Below are positions 28,573 through 36,495 of a stretch of DNA of 64,000 bases, one piece after another (the stretch's first letter is position 1; each line of letters opens with the position of its first letter). The notes under the pieces were generated by a model. The model saw nothing but the letters and a program-made list of their open reading frames with translations. It was not told where the DNA came from and did not search any database. A program made the position numbers and the translations under genes. Origin of the DNA: Flavobacterium saliperosum (GTDB lineage: Bacteria; Bacteroidota; Bacteroidia; Flavobacteriales; Flavobacteriaceae); assembly GCF_900100625.1 (NCBI RefSeq), contig NZ_FMTY01000002.1, positions 1-64,000 of the forward strand, read 5' to 3'.

Positions 28573-30561
28573 TTATATTTTTTCCTGTAGCTGTTTTATT
28601 TCATCACGCAATTTCGCCGCCTGCATAAAGTCAAGGTCTTTGGCCGCTTTTTCCATGCTCTTGCGTAGTTCGCGGATTTTCTTCTCGATTTCGGGTTTGG
28701 ATAAGTACAGGCTTTCCGGTTCCGCTGCTTTTAAAGCTTTGTCTTCGAAGTATTGGGAGGAAACGGAATTTCGGTTCAACACGTTACCCAGACTTTTGTT
28801 CAGTGATTTCGGAGCCAATCCGTGTTTGGTATTGTAGGCAATTTGTTTGCTTCTTCGGTAATTGGTTTCGTCTATGGTTTTTTGCATGCTCGCCGTGATT
28901 TTATCGGCATACATAATCGCTTTTCCGTTTACGTTACGCGCCGCACGACCTACGGTTTGAGTCAGCGAGCGGTGACTGCGCAGGAAACCTTCTTTATCGG
29001 CATCTAAAATGGCAACCAGCGATACTTCGGGTAAATCCAAGCCTTCACGGAGTAAGTTTACCCCAATCAAAACATCAAACAAACCTTTACGCAAATCCTG
29101 CATGATTTCCACACGTTCCAAGGTGTCCACATCACTGTGAATGTAACGGCAACGGATGGAAACTTTGGTTAAATATTTGGTCAGTTCTTCGGCCATACGT
29201 TTGGTTAAGGTGGTGACCAAAACGCGTTCGTCGGCTTCACAACGCAATTGTATTTCTTCAATCAAATCGTCAATCTGATTCAGACTCGGACGAATTTCAA
29301 TAATCGGGTCCAGTAATCCTGTCGGACGAATGACCTGCTCGACATAAATACCTTCCGATTTCTGCAATTCATAATCCGCCGGAGTCGCCGATACATAAAT
29401 CACCTGATTCTGAAGGTTTTCAAATTCCTCAAACTTCAATGGGCGGTTGTCCATCGCAGCGGGTAATCGGAAACCGTATTCCACCAGATTTTCTTTTCTG
29501 GAACGGTCGCCGCCATACATCGCATGGACTTGTGAAATCGTAACGTGACTTTCATCGACGACCATCAGATAATCGTCCGGGAAATAATCCAGCAAACAGA
29601 ACGGTCGGGTTCCCGGTAGTCTTCCGTCCAGATATCTTGAGTAGTTTTCAATTCCGGAGCAATAGCCCAATTCGCGTATCATTTCCAAATCGAAATTGGT
29701 GCGTTCTTCCAAACGTTTTGCTTCAAGATGTTTGCCGATTTCCTTGAAATAGTCGACTTGCTTCACCAAATCCTGCTGAATTTCCCAAATGGCGTTCTGC
29801 AACACATCAGGCGAAGTCACAAACATATTGGCCGGGTAAATCGTCAGTTTATCATATTTCTCCAAAACCTGTGAGGTCTTGGAATCGAACGCTTCAATTT
29901 CTTCAATTTCATCACCAAAAAAGTGAATTCGGAACGGTTCTTCTCCGTAACTCGGATAAATATCCACCGTGTCGCCTTTGATTCGAAACGTTCCCGGGGT
30001 GAATTCGGCTTCGGTTCTGGCATATAAACTCTGTACCAAACGATGTAATAATTTAGTACGCGAGATCATTTGGTTTTTCTCTAAGGACACCACGTTTTTT
30101 TGAAACTCCACCGGATTTCCGATACCATACAAACACGAAACGGAAGCCACCACCAACACGTCACGGCGACCTGAAAGTAGGGCAGAAGTGGTGCTCAATC
30201 GCAGTTTTTCCAATTCGTCGTTAATGGACAAATCTTTCTCGATATAGGTTCCCGTTACCGGAATAAAGGCTTCGGGTTGGTAATAGTCGTAGTAGGAAAC
30301 GAAATACTGTACGGAGTTGTTCGGGAAGAATTGCTTGAACTCGGAATACAACTGTGCCGCCAGTGTTTTGTTGTGGGCCAGTACCAAGGTCGGACGCTGA
30401 ACTTCCTGAATTACATTGGCAACAGTAAATGTCTTCCCTGAACCGGTTACTCCCAATAAAGTTTGGAAACGTTCCCCATTGGTAATGCCTTTGGCTAATT
30501 TTTCAATGGCTTGTGGTTGATCTCCGGTGGGTTTGTATTCGGATACGACTTGGAATTTCAT
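28573..30561 (-). CDS. uvrB: Excinuclease ABC subunit B
   Basis: 662 residues, usual length. Walker A GVTGSGKT lies near residue 40, the beta-hairpin follows (YYDYYQPEAF, then GTYIEKD), with DESHV as the DEAD-type box and helicase motifs VGRAARN. The C-terminal UVR motif (MQAAKLRDEIKQL) binds UvrC. It is the damage-verifying helicase of nucleotide excision repair. uvrA and uvrC are not in the window. A -7 box lies upstream, at the end of the DUF389 gene. Confidence 0.97.
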   Translation of the reverse strand: MKFQVVSEYKPTGDQPQAIEKLAKGITNGERFQTLLGVTGSGKTFTVANVIQEVQRPTLVLAHNKTLAAQLYSEFKQFFPNNSVQYFVSYYDYYQPEAFIPVTGTYIEKDLSINDELEKLRLSTTSALLSGRRDVLVVASVSCLYGIGNPVEFQKNVVSLEKNQMISRTKLLHRLVQSLYARTEAEFTPGTFRIKGDTVDIYPSYGEEPFRIHFFGDEIEEIEAFDSKTSQVLEKYDKLTIYPANMFVTSPDVLQNAIWEIQQDLVKQVDYFKEIGKHLEAKRLEERTNFDLEMIRELGYCSGIENYSRYLDGRLPGTRPFCLLDYFPDDYLMVVDESHVTISQVHAMYGGDRSRKENLVEYGFRLPAAMDNRPLKFEEFENLQNQVIYVSATPADYELQKSEGIYVEQVIRPTGLLDPIIEIRPSLNQIDDLIEEIQLRCEADERVLVTTLTKRMAEELTKYLTKVSIRCRYIHSDVDTLERVEIMQDLRKGLFDVLIGVNLLREGLDLPEVSLVAILDADKEGFLRSHRSLTQTVGRAARNVNGKAIMYADKITASMQKTIDETNYRRSKQIAYNTKHGLAPKSLNKSLGNVLNRNSVSSQYFEDKALKAAEPESLYLSKPEIEKKIRELRKSMEKAAKDLDFMQAAKLRDEIKQLQEKI

Positions 30562-30589
30562 TTGTTCTTCCTGTTTTTAAGGATACTTA

Positions 30590-30597
30590 CAAAGATA
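30590..30597 (-). promoter_or_regulatory. Possible -7 box of uvrB
   Basis: Minus strand reads TATCTTTG, an exact TAnnTTTG match, 28 bases before the uvrB start. No clear -33 box is seen, and no LexA-type palindrome was recognised. Confidence 0.45.
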
Positions 30598-30603
30598 GTC
30601 AGG

Positions 30604-31908
30604 TTATTTTTTTTCTTCTTCTTCTTCGATACTTATTTTTATGTTTTCAGTATTTAATCTTGAGACTAACCAATTCTTAATTCGCTTTTTTTCTGTAGTA
30701 TCGAAATTTTTGGTACTGATAAACGATACAACTGTAATCTTATGAACAGAATCCTGAACGGAATAATTTTTGGTCACTGAAAATGCACATTCTTTTATTT
30801 CGGGATAGAGGATGTTAGCTTCTTTAAGTATTTGATTACCAAATGAATTTATACTGTCTTTGTTTCTTTTTTCAGATTCTATGAAGGCTTGAAGTCGGTT
30901 TATTTCGCCTTGTAAATTTTCAGATTTTGTTAAATCACTTACTTTTGAAAATGTCAAAGCTTTTTGAAAAACAATATTGGTACTGTCTAACCCGAAATCG
31001 TTAGCTTTTTTATATACTTTACTTTTATAATTTTGGTCTAATAGATTACCAGCAAATCCAAGGGTCAAGACTTTTTTTGAGGCATCTATATTGCTTTTTA
31101 AGAGGTAATTGCCTTCGAAAACAGTGATGCTTTCTACGAATTTTTTTGATTTTTCAGTAAATTTTTCATTTTGAACCAATCCATAACCAAAATAAATACT
31201 GGGAATTATGGTAATTAGAATTATGAAAGATAAAATTTGATTTACACTTCGTTTCCTTTTTTCATCAATTTGTGCCCGAATCGGAAATTTCAACAACTGA
31301 CAAACCAAAGCAGAGGATAAGGCGATAAATACGGTATTGATGGTGAATAAATAAAAAGCACCAAAAAAGAAATAGAAATTACCTGTTGCCAAGCCATAAC
31401 CTGCGGTACACAAAGGCGGCATTAATGCAGTAGCAATCGCTACTCCTGGCAGAACATTTCCTTTTTGTTTACTACTTATGGCAACAATACCAGCCAAACC
31501 ACCAAAAAAAGCAATTAAAACATCATAGATTGTCGGACTGGTTCGGGCTAATAATTCAGAATGAGCTGCAGAAACCGGGCTTATCGTGAAGTATAATGTA
31601 GAAGCAAGTAAACTGGCTACCACTGCAAAACCAAAATTTTTGAGAGCAGTTTTGAACAAAGGAAAATCATAAGTTGCCACACTGTAACCCATTCCGTTAA
31701 TTGGTCCCATAAGAGGTGAAATTAGCATGGCACCAATAATTACCGCGGTGGAATTCATGTTTAATCCAATGGAAGCCACAAATATGGCAAAGACCAAAAT
31801 CCAAAGATTGGTGCCTTTAAAACTTATGTCTTTTTCAACTTTATCGTGAATGATATCAAAATCATCAAGCTCTCTTTCAAGATTAAAGTAATCAAAAATT
31901 TTCTTCAT
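30604..31908 (-). CDS. DUF389 integral membrane protein
   Basis: 434 residues. After a charged N-terminus, six or so membrane segments run from about residue 32 to 250, with the family motifs VIIGAMLISPLMGPI and GVAIATALMPPLCTAGYG. The rest (about 255-434) is a soluble domain with beta strands and a coiled stretch, ending in an EEEEEKK tail. Members are uncharacterised; the polar-Pro membrane motifs suggest a transporter or channel, which is inference. It is followed by uvrB after 42 bases. Confidence 0.88.
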   Translation of the reverse strand: MKKIFDYFNLERELDDFDIIHDKVEKDISFKGTNLWILVFAIFVASIGLNMNSTAVIIGAMLISPLMGPINGMGYSVATYDFPLFKTALKNFGFAVVASLLASTLYFTISPVSAAHSELLARTSPTIYDVLIAFFGGLAGIVAISSKQKGNVLPGVAIATALMPPLCTAGYGLATGNFYFFFGAFYLFTINTVFIALSSALVCQLLKFPIRAQIDEKRKRSVNQILSFIILITIIPSIYFGYGLVQNEKFTEKSKKFVESITVFEGNYLLKSNIDASKKVLTLGFAGNLLDQNYKSKVYKKANDFGLDSTNIVFQKALTFSKVSDLTKSENLQGEINRLQAFIESEKRNKDSINSFGNQILKEANILYPEIKECAFSVTKNYSVQDSVHKITVVSFISTKNFDTTEKKRIKNWLVSRLNTENIKISIEEEEEKK

Positions 31909-31942
31909 AAGAATCAGATAATATGATTAAGTAATATATAAA

Positions 31943-31978
31943 AAAAATCAGACTTATTAAAGTCTGATTTTTGGTTTT
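31943..31978 (-). terminator. Terminator of the thioredoxin-ApbE-DUF4266-DUF3570 operon
   Basis: AAAAATCAGACTT (31943-31955) and AAGTCTGATTTTT (31960-31972) form a perfect 13-bp stem with an ATTA loop and T-runs, directly behind the DUF3570 stop. Confidence 0.88.
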
Positions 31979-31993
31979 TTTGATAGGGAGTAC

Positions 31994-33205
31994 TTATTTA
32001 AATTTCATAGCCAACGTAATGATGTGCGAATCGAGTCCGTTGTTTCGGGTGTAAAAACCGTAACGAAGTTCCAGACTGTTGATACGTTTTACATGGAAGA
32101 TGCCTTTATCTGCATCGGTAATCTTATATCCCAATCCGATCATGTTACTGCTGAATTTCGACAGGTCATAATCGCTGGTGTAAAATTCTTCCGCCAATCC
32201 GTGTAAAAATATCGGTTTGAAATAATCGGCCGCACTTTGCGTATAGAATCGGTACGGAATGGACAGCGATGAAAACGCCGATAACTTAATACTCGGTTCA
32301 ATACTGATGGTGTGTGAATTGATTCCCCAGTTGTCCCAATAATAGCGATAGAAGGTTCTTAAAACAACATGGTCGCCTAAGAAATAATTCGCCCGTGCTC
32401 CAAAAGGAAGTTTAAATCGGGTATCGGGTAACTTCTCCGATTTTACATTCGTTAAATCACCAAAATACACGCGGTTGAATTTCGTTGCCAATAAGCCCTG
32501 CTGATAACCGATATCGGTTAGGAACGCCACCTGAAAGTTCTTGTTCACCACCTGTGATAATGTTAACCCTAAATTATAGGACGTTCGGGGTTTCATGTCG
32601 CCTTGTTGGGCTTCATCATCCGAGGGATTGTTCCTCAGTTCGACGGGCAGAATTACCTTCCAGGTATCAAAAAAGGCCATTCCTTTTACTGAAAATTCCC
32701 GGTTTTTATCTTTGGAGATTTTCGTGAAACCCACATTGGCGCCAATGGAAGTGTAATCATACTCGGCAGAGAAGGAAAGTCCTCCGTTTAAGATATAGTT
32801 TTTCTCCAGGTTCTCATAGCTGTAATTCGCCGACGGATACACTCTCACATCCTGATACGATGCGGAAGTCACCGTATTGGGATCGATTTTATCCGATGAA
32901 GCCGAAGTATAGGTGTCAATTCCGAGTTCAAATCCGAAATTATGCTTGTTATTGTTCTTATCTCTTTTGGAAACTTTTATGTCGAATGTGGTGGCGACGT
33001 CGGTTAACTTTTCAGTTCCCACACCACCGGTTACGGCCGAATTGTTTCCATCCTGTTTGTAATAACTCGAAATAAAATTGACTTCCTCGATTTTTAATTT
33101 TTGTTTTTTGTAGGCTGAGCTGTCGGTGGTTTGCGTGTCCTGCGCTCTCATATTGTTACCGAATATAAAGGCCAATACGGATGCGGCGAAGATTCTCTTT
33201 TTCAT
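31994..33205 (-). CDS. DUF3570 predicted outer-membrane beta-barrel
   Basis: 403 residues with a signal peptide (ending near NNMRAQ). The start of the mature part has the conserved-looking YYKQDGNNSAVTGGVGTE, followed by long amphipathic beta strands of alternating hydrophobic residues and Tyr/Asn-rich turns, ending HIITLAMKFK. This fits an outer-membrane barrel of roughly 14-18 strands. The function of DUF3570 is unknown. It is the last gene of a tight operon with thioredoxin, ApbE and DUF4266 genes, which points to a redox- or metal-linked envelope role. The SAVTGGVGT segment loosely resembles ApbE target sites, but this is weak. Confidence 0.85.
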   Translation of the reverse strand: MKKRIFAASVLAFIFGNNMRAQDTQTTDSSAYKKQKLKIEEVNFISSYYKQDGNNSAVTGGVGTEKLTDVATTFDIKVSKRDKNNNKHNFGFELGIDTYTSASSDKIDPNTVTSASYQDVRVYPSANYSYENLEKNYILNGGLSFSAEYDYTSIGANVGFTKISKDKNREFSVKGMAFFDTWKVILPVELRNNPSDDEAQQGDMKPRTSYNLGLTLSQVVNKNFQVAFLTDIGYQQGLLATKFNRVYFGDLTNVKSEKLPDTRFKLPFGARANYFLGDHVVLRTFYRYYWDNWGINSHTISIEPSIKLSAFSSLSIPYRFYTQSAADYFKPIFLHGLAEEFYTSDYDLSKFSSNMIGLGYKITDADKGIFHVKRINSLELRYGFYTRNNGLDSHIITLAMKFK

Positions 33206-33225
33206 CTTTTCCTTTTTTGAATGGA

Positions 33226-33432
33226 TTAATTGCAGCCGCAGCCGCCACCGGTTTTTCCTCCGTTAGCACCGGAACTTGCTTCACGGTACAACTGAAATGT
33301 GTTTTCGAATTTCTCCGATTTTCGGGCAGCCAATTCCATGTCCGAATCGTTAATTTTTGATTTCTGATATTCTTTTACCGGTGAGCACCCGACACTCAGG
33401 CCAAGCAGCAGACAAAAAGCTATTATTTTCAT
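33226..33432 (-). CDS. DUF4266 small lipoprotein with C-terminal GGGCGCN
   Basis: 68 residues. A lipoprotein signal ends at LSVGC (Cys16). The short helical middle (MELAARKSEKFENTFQLYREAS) leads to a Gly-rich tail whose last residues are GGGCGCN, with Cys65 and Cys67 spaced C-G-C. The tail looks like a metal- or thiol-binding or modified tail. It lies 20 bases from both neighbours in the ApbE-DUF3570 operon. Family function is unknown; the small size and fixed C-terminus suggest a ligand carrier or a substrate of its neighbours. Confidence 0.85.
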   Translation of the reverse strand: MKIIAFCLLLGLSVGCSPVKEYQKSKINDSDMELAARKSEKFENTFQLYREASSGANGGKTGGGCGCN

Positions 33433-33452
33433 AAGCTATCGTAGTTACGTTT

Positions 33453-34373
33453 TTAAGTCAGTTTAATGTTATCTGAAAAATATTTCCGGTCGTAATCGTC
33501 GATGATGATGCAACCGATATGTTTTAGTTGATTGATGAAATCCAGTCCGACTTCAATGCCCATAACGGTTACCGGAGTTGCCAGCGCATCGGCTATTTCC
33601 GCATTTTCAGCGATAATGGTCACGCTTTTTATACCGCTTACGGGAAAACCGGTTTTCGGATCAATCGTGTGGGAGTATTTCTTATTGTCTATCATTACGA
33701 ACTTCTCATAATTACCCGAAGTAGCTACAGAAGTATTGGTGATTTGAAATGTTGAGAATGTTGAGGTTCTTAAATTCGGATCGGCAACCCCGATGGTCCA
33801 CGGTTCGCCGTTTTCCTGATGTCCCCAGGTGGTTAAATCTCCGGCAGCGTTTACGATTCCGTTTTCGACGCCGTTTTCAAGTAACTTCTTTTTAGCCATT
33901 TCTGCGGCATAGCCTTTTCCGATTCCGCCAAAACCGATGCGCATTCCTTTCTTTTTCAGGAAAACCGTTTTTTCAGCCTCATTTAAAATGATATTTTCAT
34001 AATTGATGAGTTCCACCGATTTTTTGGCCGCTTCTGCATCCGGTAACGCGGTCATTTTCAAATCGAAATTCCAGAATTTCTTGTCGATTCCGCCGTAACT
34101 GATATCAAATGCACCTTGTGTCATTTTTGACAACATCTGGCAGCGCTGAATCAGACTGAAGACTTCCTCCGGAACTTTAACCGGTTGAATTCCCGCATTT
34201 TCATTGATTTCAAAAGTGATGCTTTCGTTGGAAAAGGTGGTCAGCAAACGTTCGATTCGCTGAATTTCTTCAATTGCCAAATTAATTTTTTCGGAACACC
34301 AATTTTCATCAGGTCCGACAACAGAAATCTCAAAACGATTTCCCATTAATTTTTCAACTCTTTTGTGAAGCAT
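33453..34373 (-). CDS. apbE: FAD:protein FMN transferase (ApbE family), no signal peptide
   Basis: 306 residues. Family motifs are RLLTTFSNES, FGGIGKGYAAE, VNAAGDLTTWG and SHTIDPKTGFPV (FAD and Mg2+ binding). ApbE moves FMN from FAD onto a Thr or Ser of target proteins. Most bacterial ApbE proteins are exported lipoproteins; this one starts MLHKRVEKLMGNRF, right at the domain edge, so it seems cytosolic unless an upstream start exists within the thioredoxin gene. Its ATG overlaps the thioredoxin stop (TAATG). No FMN-binding-domain protein is nearby, so its target is unclear. Confidence 0.9.
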   Translation of the reverse strand: MLHKRVEKLMGNRFEISVVGPDENWCSEKINLAIEEIQRIERLLTTFSNESITFEINENAGIQPVKVPEEVFSLIQRCQMLSKMTQGAFDISYGGIDKKFWNFDLKMTALPDAEAAKKSVELINYENIILNEAEKTVFLKKKGMRIGFGGIGKGYAAEMAKKKLLENGVENGIVNAAGDLTTWGHQENGEPWTIGVADPNLRTSTFSTFQITNTSVATSGNYEKFVMIDNKKYSHTIDPKTGFPVSGIKSVTIIAENAEIADALATPVTVMGIEVGLDFINQLKHIGCIIIDDYDRKYFSDNIKLT

Positions 34374-34804
34374 TATCCTTTCAGTTTGGTAATGAAATCT
34401 TCTAAAGTTTCAGACGGATAGTGTTCCCATTTTTTTACGATTTCACCCTTACCGTTTAATAAGAGTATCAGAGGGAACAACCCGTTATTGTTGTACTTAT
34501 CGGCCAGTCTTTCGTTTTCCTGAGTGATATTGTCGGCCAGTTTATTCTTTTTAAGTCTCGGAAAATCCGCATTGAAAACAATCAGGTTTTCGGCGCTGAA
34601 GGTTTTAAACTGGTCGGTTTCCACGAAATGTTTTTTGAACTTCACGCATGGGGCACACCAATCGGAACCGGAAAAAAACAGCAATACGTTTTTGTTTTCG
34701 GTTTTGGCTTTTTCAAGAGATTGCTCGAATGTCAATCGGGTTGCTTCCTGAGCAGTAATTGTCAAGGAGAACAATAGAAGCAGGGATACAATTTTAAGCT
34801 TCAT
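34373..34804 (-). CDS. Exported thioredoxin-like protein
   Basis: 143 residues with a signal peptide (ending ...TITAQ). The thioredoxin fold has the active site WCAPC (Cys50, Cys53) and a helix rich in Lys after it. The cis-proline region reads FPLILL. It resembles the DsbD-gamma/SoxW-like group that reduces or oxidises periplasmic thiols. It leads the operon with apbE, DUF4266 and DUF3570, overlapping apbE by one base. Its likely clients are thiols or metal-bound cysteines in that system, such as the CGC tail of DUF4266 (inference). Confidence 0.88.
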   Translation of the reverse strand: MKLKIVSLLLLFSLTITAQEATRLTFEQSLEKAKTENKNVLLFFSGSDWCAPCVKFKKHFVETDQFKTFSAENLIVFNADFPRLKKNKLADNITQENERLADKYNNNGLFPLILLLNGKGEIVKKWEHYPSETLEDFITKLKG

Positions 34805-34821
34805 AATCAGGTTTTTAATCT

Positions 34822-34961
34822 GGTTTCAATTTGTTTTTGAAACCGCAGTTGTTATGATTTTACTTTTTTGTCCGCAGAATTAGTGCAGACTGTTCCGGTT
34901 CAGGTAAGAGTTTGAATTTGAACAAAGTAAAAGTAGCTTAAAGTTTTATTTTTTGAACCGG
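34822..34961. repeat. Inverted repeats between thiamine pyrophosphokinase and thioredoxin genes
   Basis: GGTTTCAA (34822-34829) pairs with TTGAAACC (34837-34844), and CCGGTTCA (34895-34902) with TGAACCGG (34954-34961). The first hairpin lies in front of the thioredoxin gene, the second directly behind the kinase. They may be an operator and a weak terminator; neither has a good T-tail. Confidence 0.35.
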
Positions 34962-34962
34962 A

Positions 34963-35625
34963 CTAATCTAAAGATTCGATTAAGATTAAGTCGCCGTTTT
35001 CGTGGTCGATGGTTACGATGCCGTCTTCTTTGGCATGATTGCTGCTTCCGGTGCGGAAACCGATAGTCAGGGTGTCATTAGTCAGAGGATAAAACAGATT
35101 ATCTGAATGGATTCCGGTAACTTCCCCAATCGGGATTAAGGAAATGATACTGTCTTTGGTATACCATTTCTGAAAGTGTTTTGGCAGTAAGAAGATTTTC
35201 GAATGGTCGTCCAGAATGACGATTTTAAGATGCTCCCTGTAACGGACAATGTTGGTGATGTTGGTAATGGTATGATCAGCGCGTTTTCCGGTGGCCCAAA
35301 TTACGTTTACCGCCGTATGCCCTTTTTCAATTAAATAATCAAAGGCTTTTTCCAGATCGGTTTTGTTCTGATCGGGTGTATGAACGATTTCCAGCGGATA
35401 CTGTTTTTCCAAATAGTATTGCGGATCGAATCCTCGGTCGAAATCTCCTAAGAGCACATCGACTTTAATTTCCAATTCGAAAACCCGTTCGATGGCGCTG
35501 TCCAGAACAATAACAAAAGGTGACCATTCCAGAAGTTGTCCTAATAATTCCGGACCGCATGCGGCTCCGTTTGCTATAATTAAAGCAGGTTCCTGATCGT
35601 CGCGAACTATATGGTGTGAGGACAT
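34963..35625 (-). CDS. Thiamine pyrophosphokinase
   Basis: 220 residues. The catalytic motifs are LLGDFDRG (Asp pair for Mg2-ATP), PDQNKTDLEKA and the thiamine-site ATGKRADHTITNI, where the usual G-G-R-x-D-H reads G-K-R-x-D-H. The enzyme transfers pyrophosphate from ATP to thiamine, giving the coenzyme TPP in the cytosol. It lies 38 bases behind the DUF4249 gene in the same direction, so it is probably the third gene of the TonB receptor operon. This placement recalls thiamine uptake loci of Bacteroidetes. Confidence 0.9.
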   Translation of the reverse strand: MSSHHIVRDDQEPALIIANGAACGPELLGQLLEWSPFVIVLDSAIERVFELEIKVDVLLGDFDRGFDPQYYLEKQYPLEIVHTPDQNKTDLEKAFDYLIEKGHTAVNVIWATGKRADHTITNITNIVRYREHLKIVILDDHSKIFLLPKHFQKWYTKDSIISLIPIGEVTGIHSDNLFYPLTNDTLTIGFRTGSSNHAKEDGIVTIDHENGDLILIESLD

Positions 35626-35663
35626 GAATGGTATGTTCTAAATGTATGTAAAAGTAGAAATAA

Positions 35664-36491
35664 TTATTGAATGGTGTAATCAACCGTATCCACTTGTGAA
35701 AGATTAAAATAACCCAAGGCAAAATTATTCTCATCGGCCTGATTGACAACGTTTCCTCGTACGGTTGCCGGTGGGGACTGGAACGGACTTCCGCCATTAC
35801 TTCCCGCTACAGCAAGCAAAACGTTCATGTAATTGTAATACTGTCGGGAAATACCGTAAAGTTTGATGCTTATCAAATCTCCTGCTTTTAAATCTTCATT
35901 AGAATATAAGCCAAACATCTGATTCCCTTGAAAAAATCGGTCTTCCAATACATCATAATCAGGAAAAGGTTTGTCGTTCGGTTTGAAACCAATCATGTAA
36001 AAATTGTCTTCAGCACCATTGTCCTGATAGAAAAACTTGATTTCGATTTCGTCACCGGTAAATCCACCTTCGTTATTCTGTTCAATAAGATCTTCAATAT
36101 CCGGAACTTCAGTTAGTGTTTCTGTTGCGGTAAAAGTCTGACCATTGTAAACTACCGTTAAGGTATATGTTTCTCCAATAACCGGTTGAAAATTAGTACA
36201 CAAGTACTCTCCGGTGTTGCCTGTTTCAAGAAAATCAAAAATCACGTTAGTGCTGTTGGTTATAAAAACAGTTGCACCTGAAACTACAGGGACGCTAGTG
36301 TTATAATAAGGCGCAGTAGTGGTGAGTTTGATTTTTTGTTCGCTGCCCGAAGTGCCTTTAATCCATTGAATAGAAGCGTCTACCACAAGTTTTGGCGGTG
36401 CCGTATCCAAATCGACTTCGACTACTTTCTCGCAACTTAATGCAAAAGAAGCGATGATTATCAGGCTGATATAGTGAAATGCTTTTTTCAT
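35664..36491 (-). CDS. DUF4249 lipoprotein
   Basis: 275 residues with a lipoprotein signal ending at FALSC. It is beta-rich with two Ig-like parts: a first one with VVDASIQ and GATVFITNST, a second with EIEIKFFYQD. DUF4249 proteins are almost always paired with TonB receptors, as here: its start is four bases behind the receptor stop. They are thought to sit at the outer membrane and assist the receptor. The ligand is unknown. Confidence 0.88.
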   Translation of the reverse strand: MKKAFHYISLIIIASFALSCEKVVEVDLDTAPPKLVVDASIQWIKGTSGSEQKIKLTTTAPYYNTSVPVVSGATVFITNSTNVIFDFLETGNTGEYLCTNFQPVIGETYTLTVVYNGQTFTATETLTEVPDIEDLIEQNNEGGFTGDEIEIKFFYQDNGAEDNFYMIGFKPNDKPFPDYDVLEDRFFQGNQMFGLYSNEDLKAGDLISIKLYGISRQYYNYMNVLLAVAGSNGGSPFQSPPATVRGNVVNQADENNFALGYFNLSQVDTVDYTIQ

Positions 36492-36495
36492 CGTA

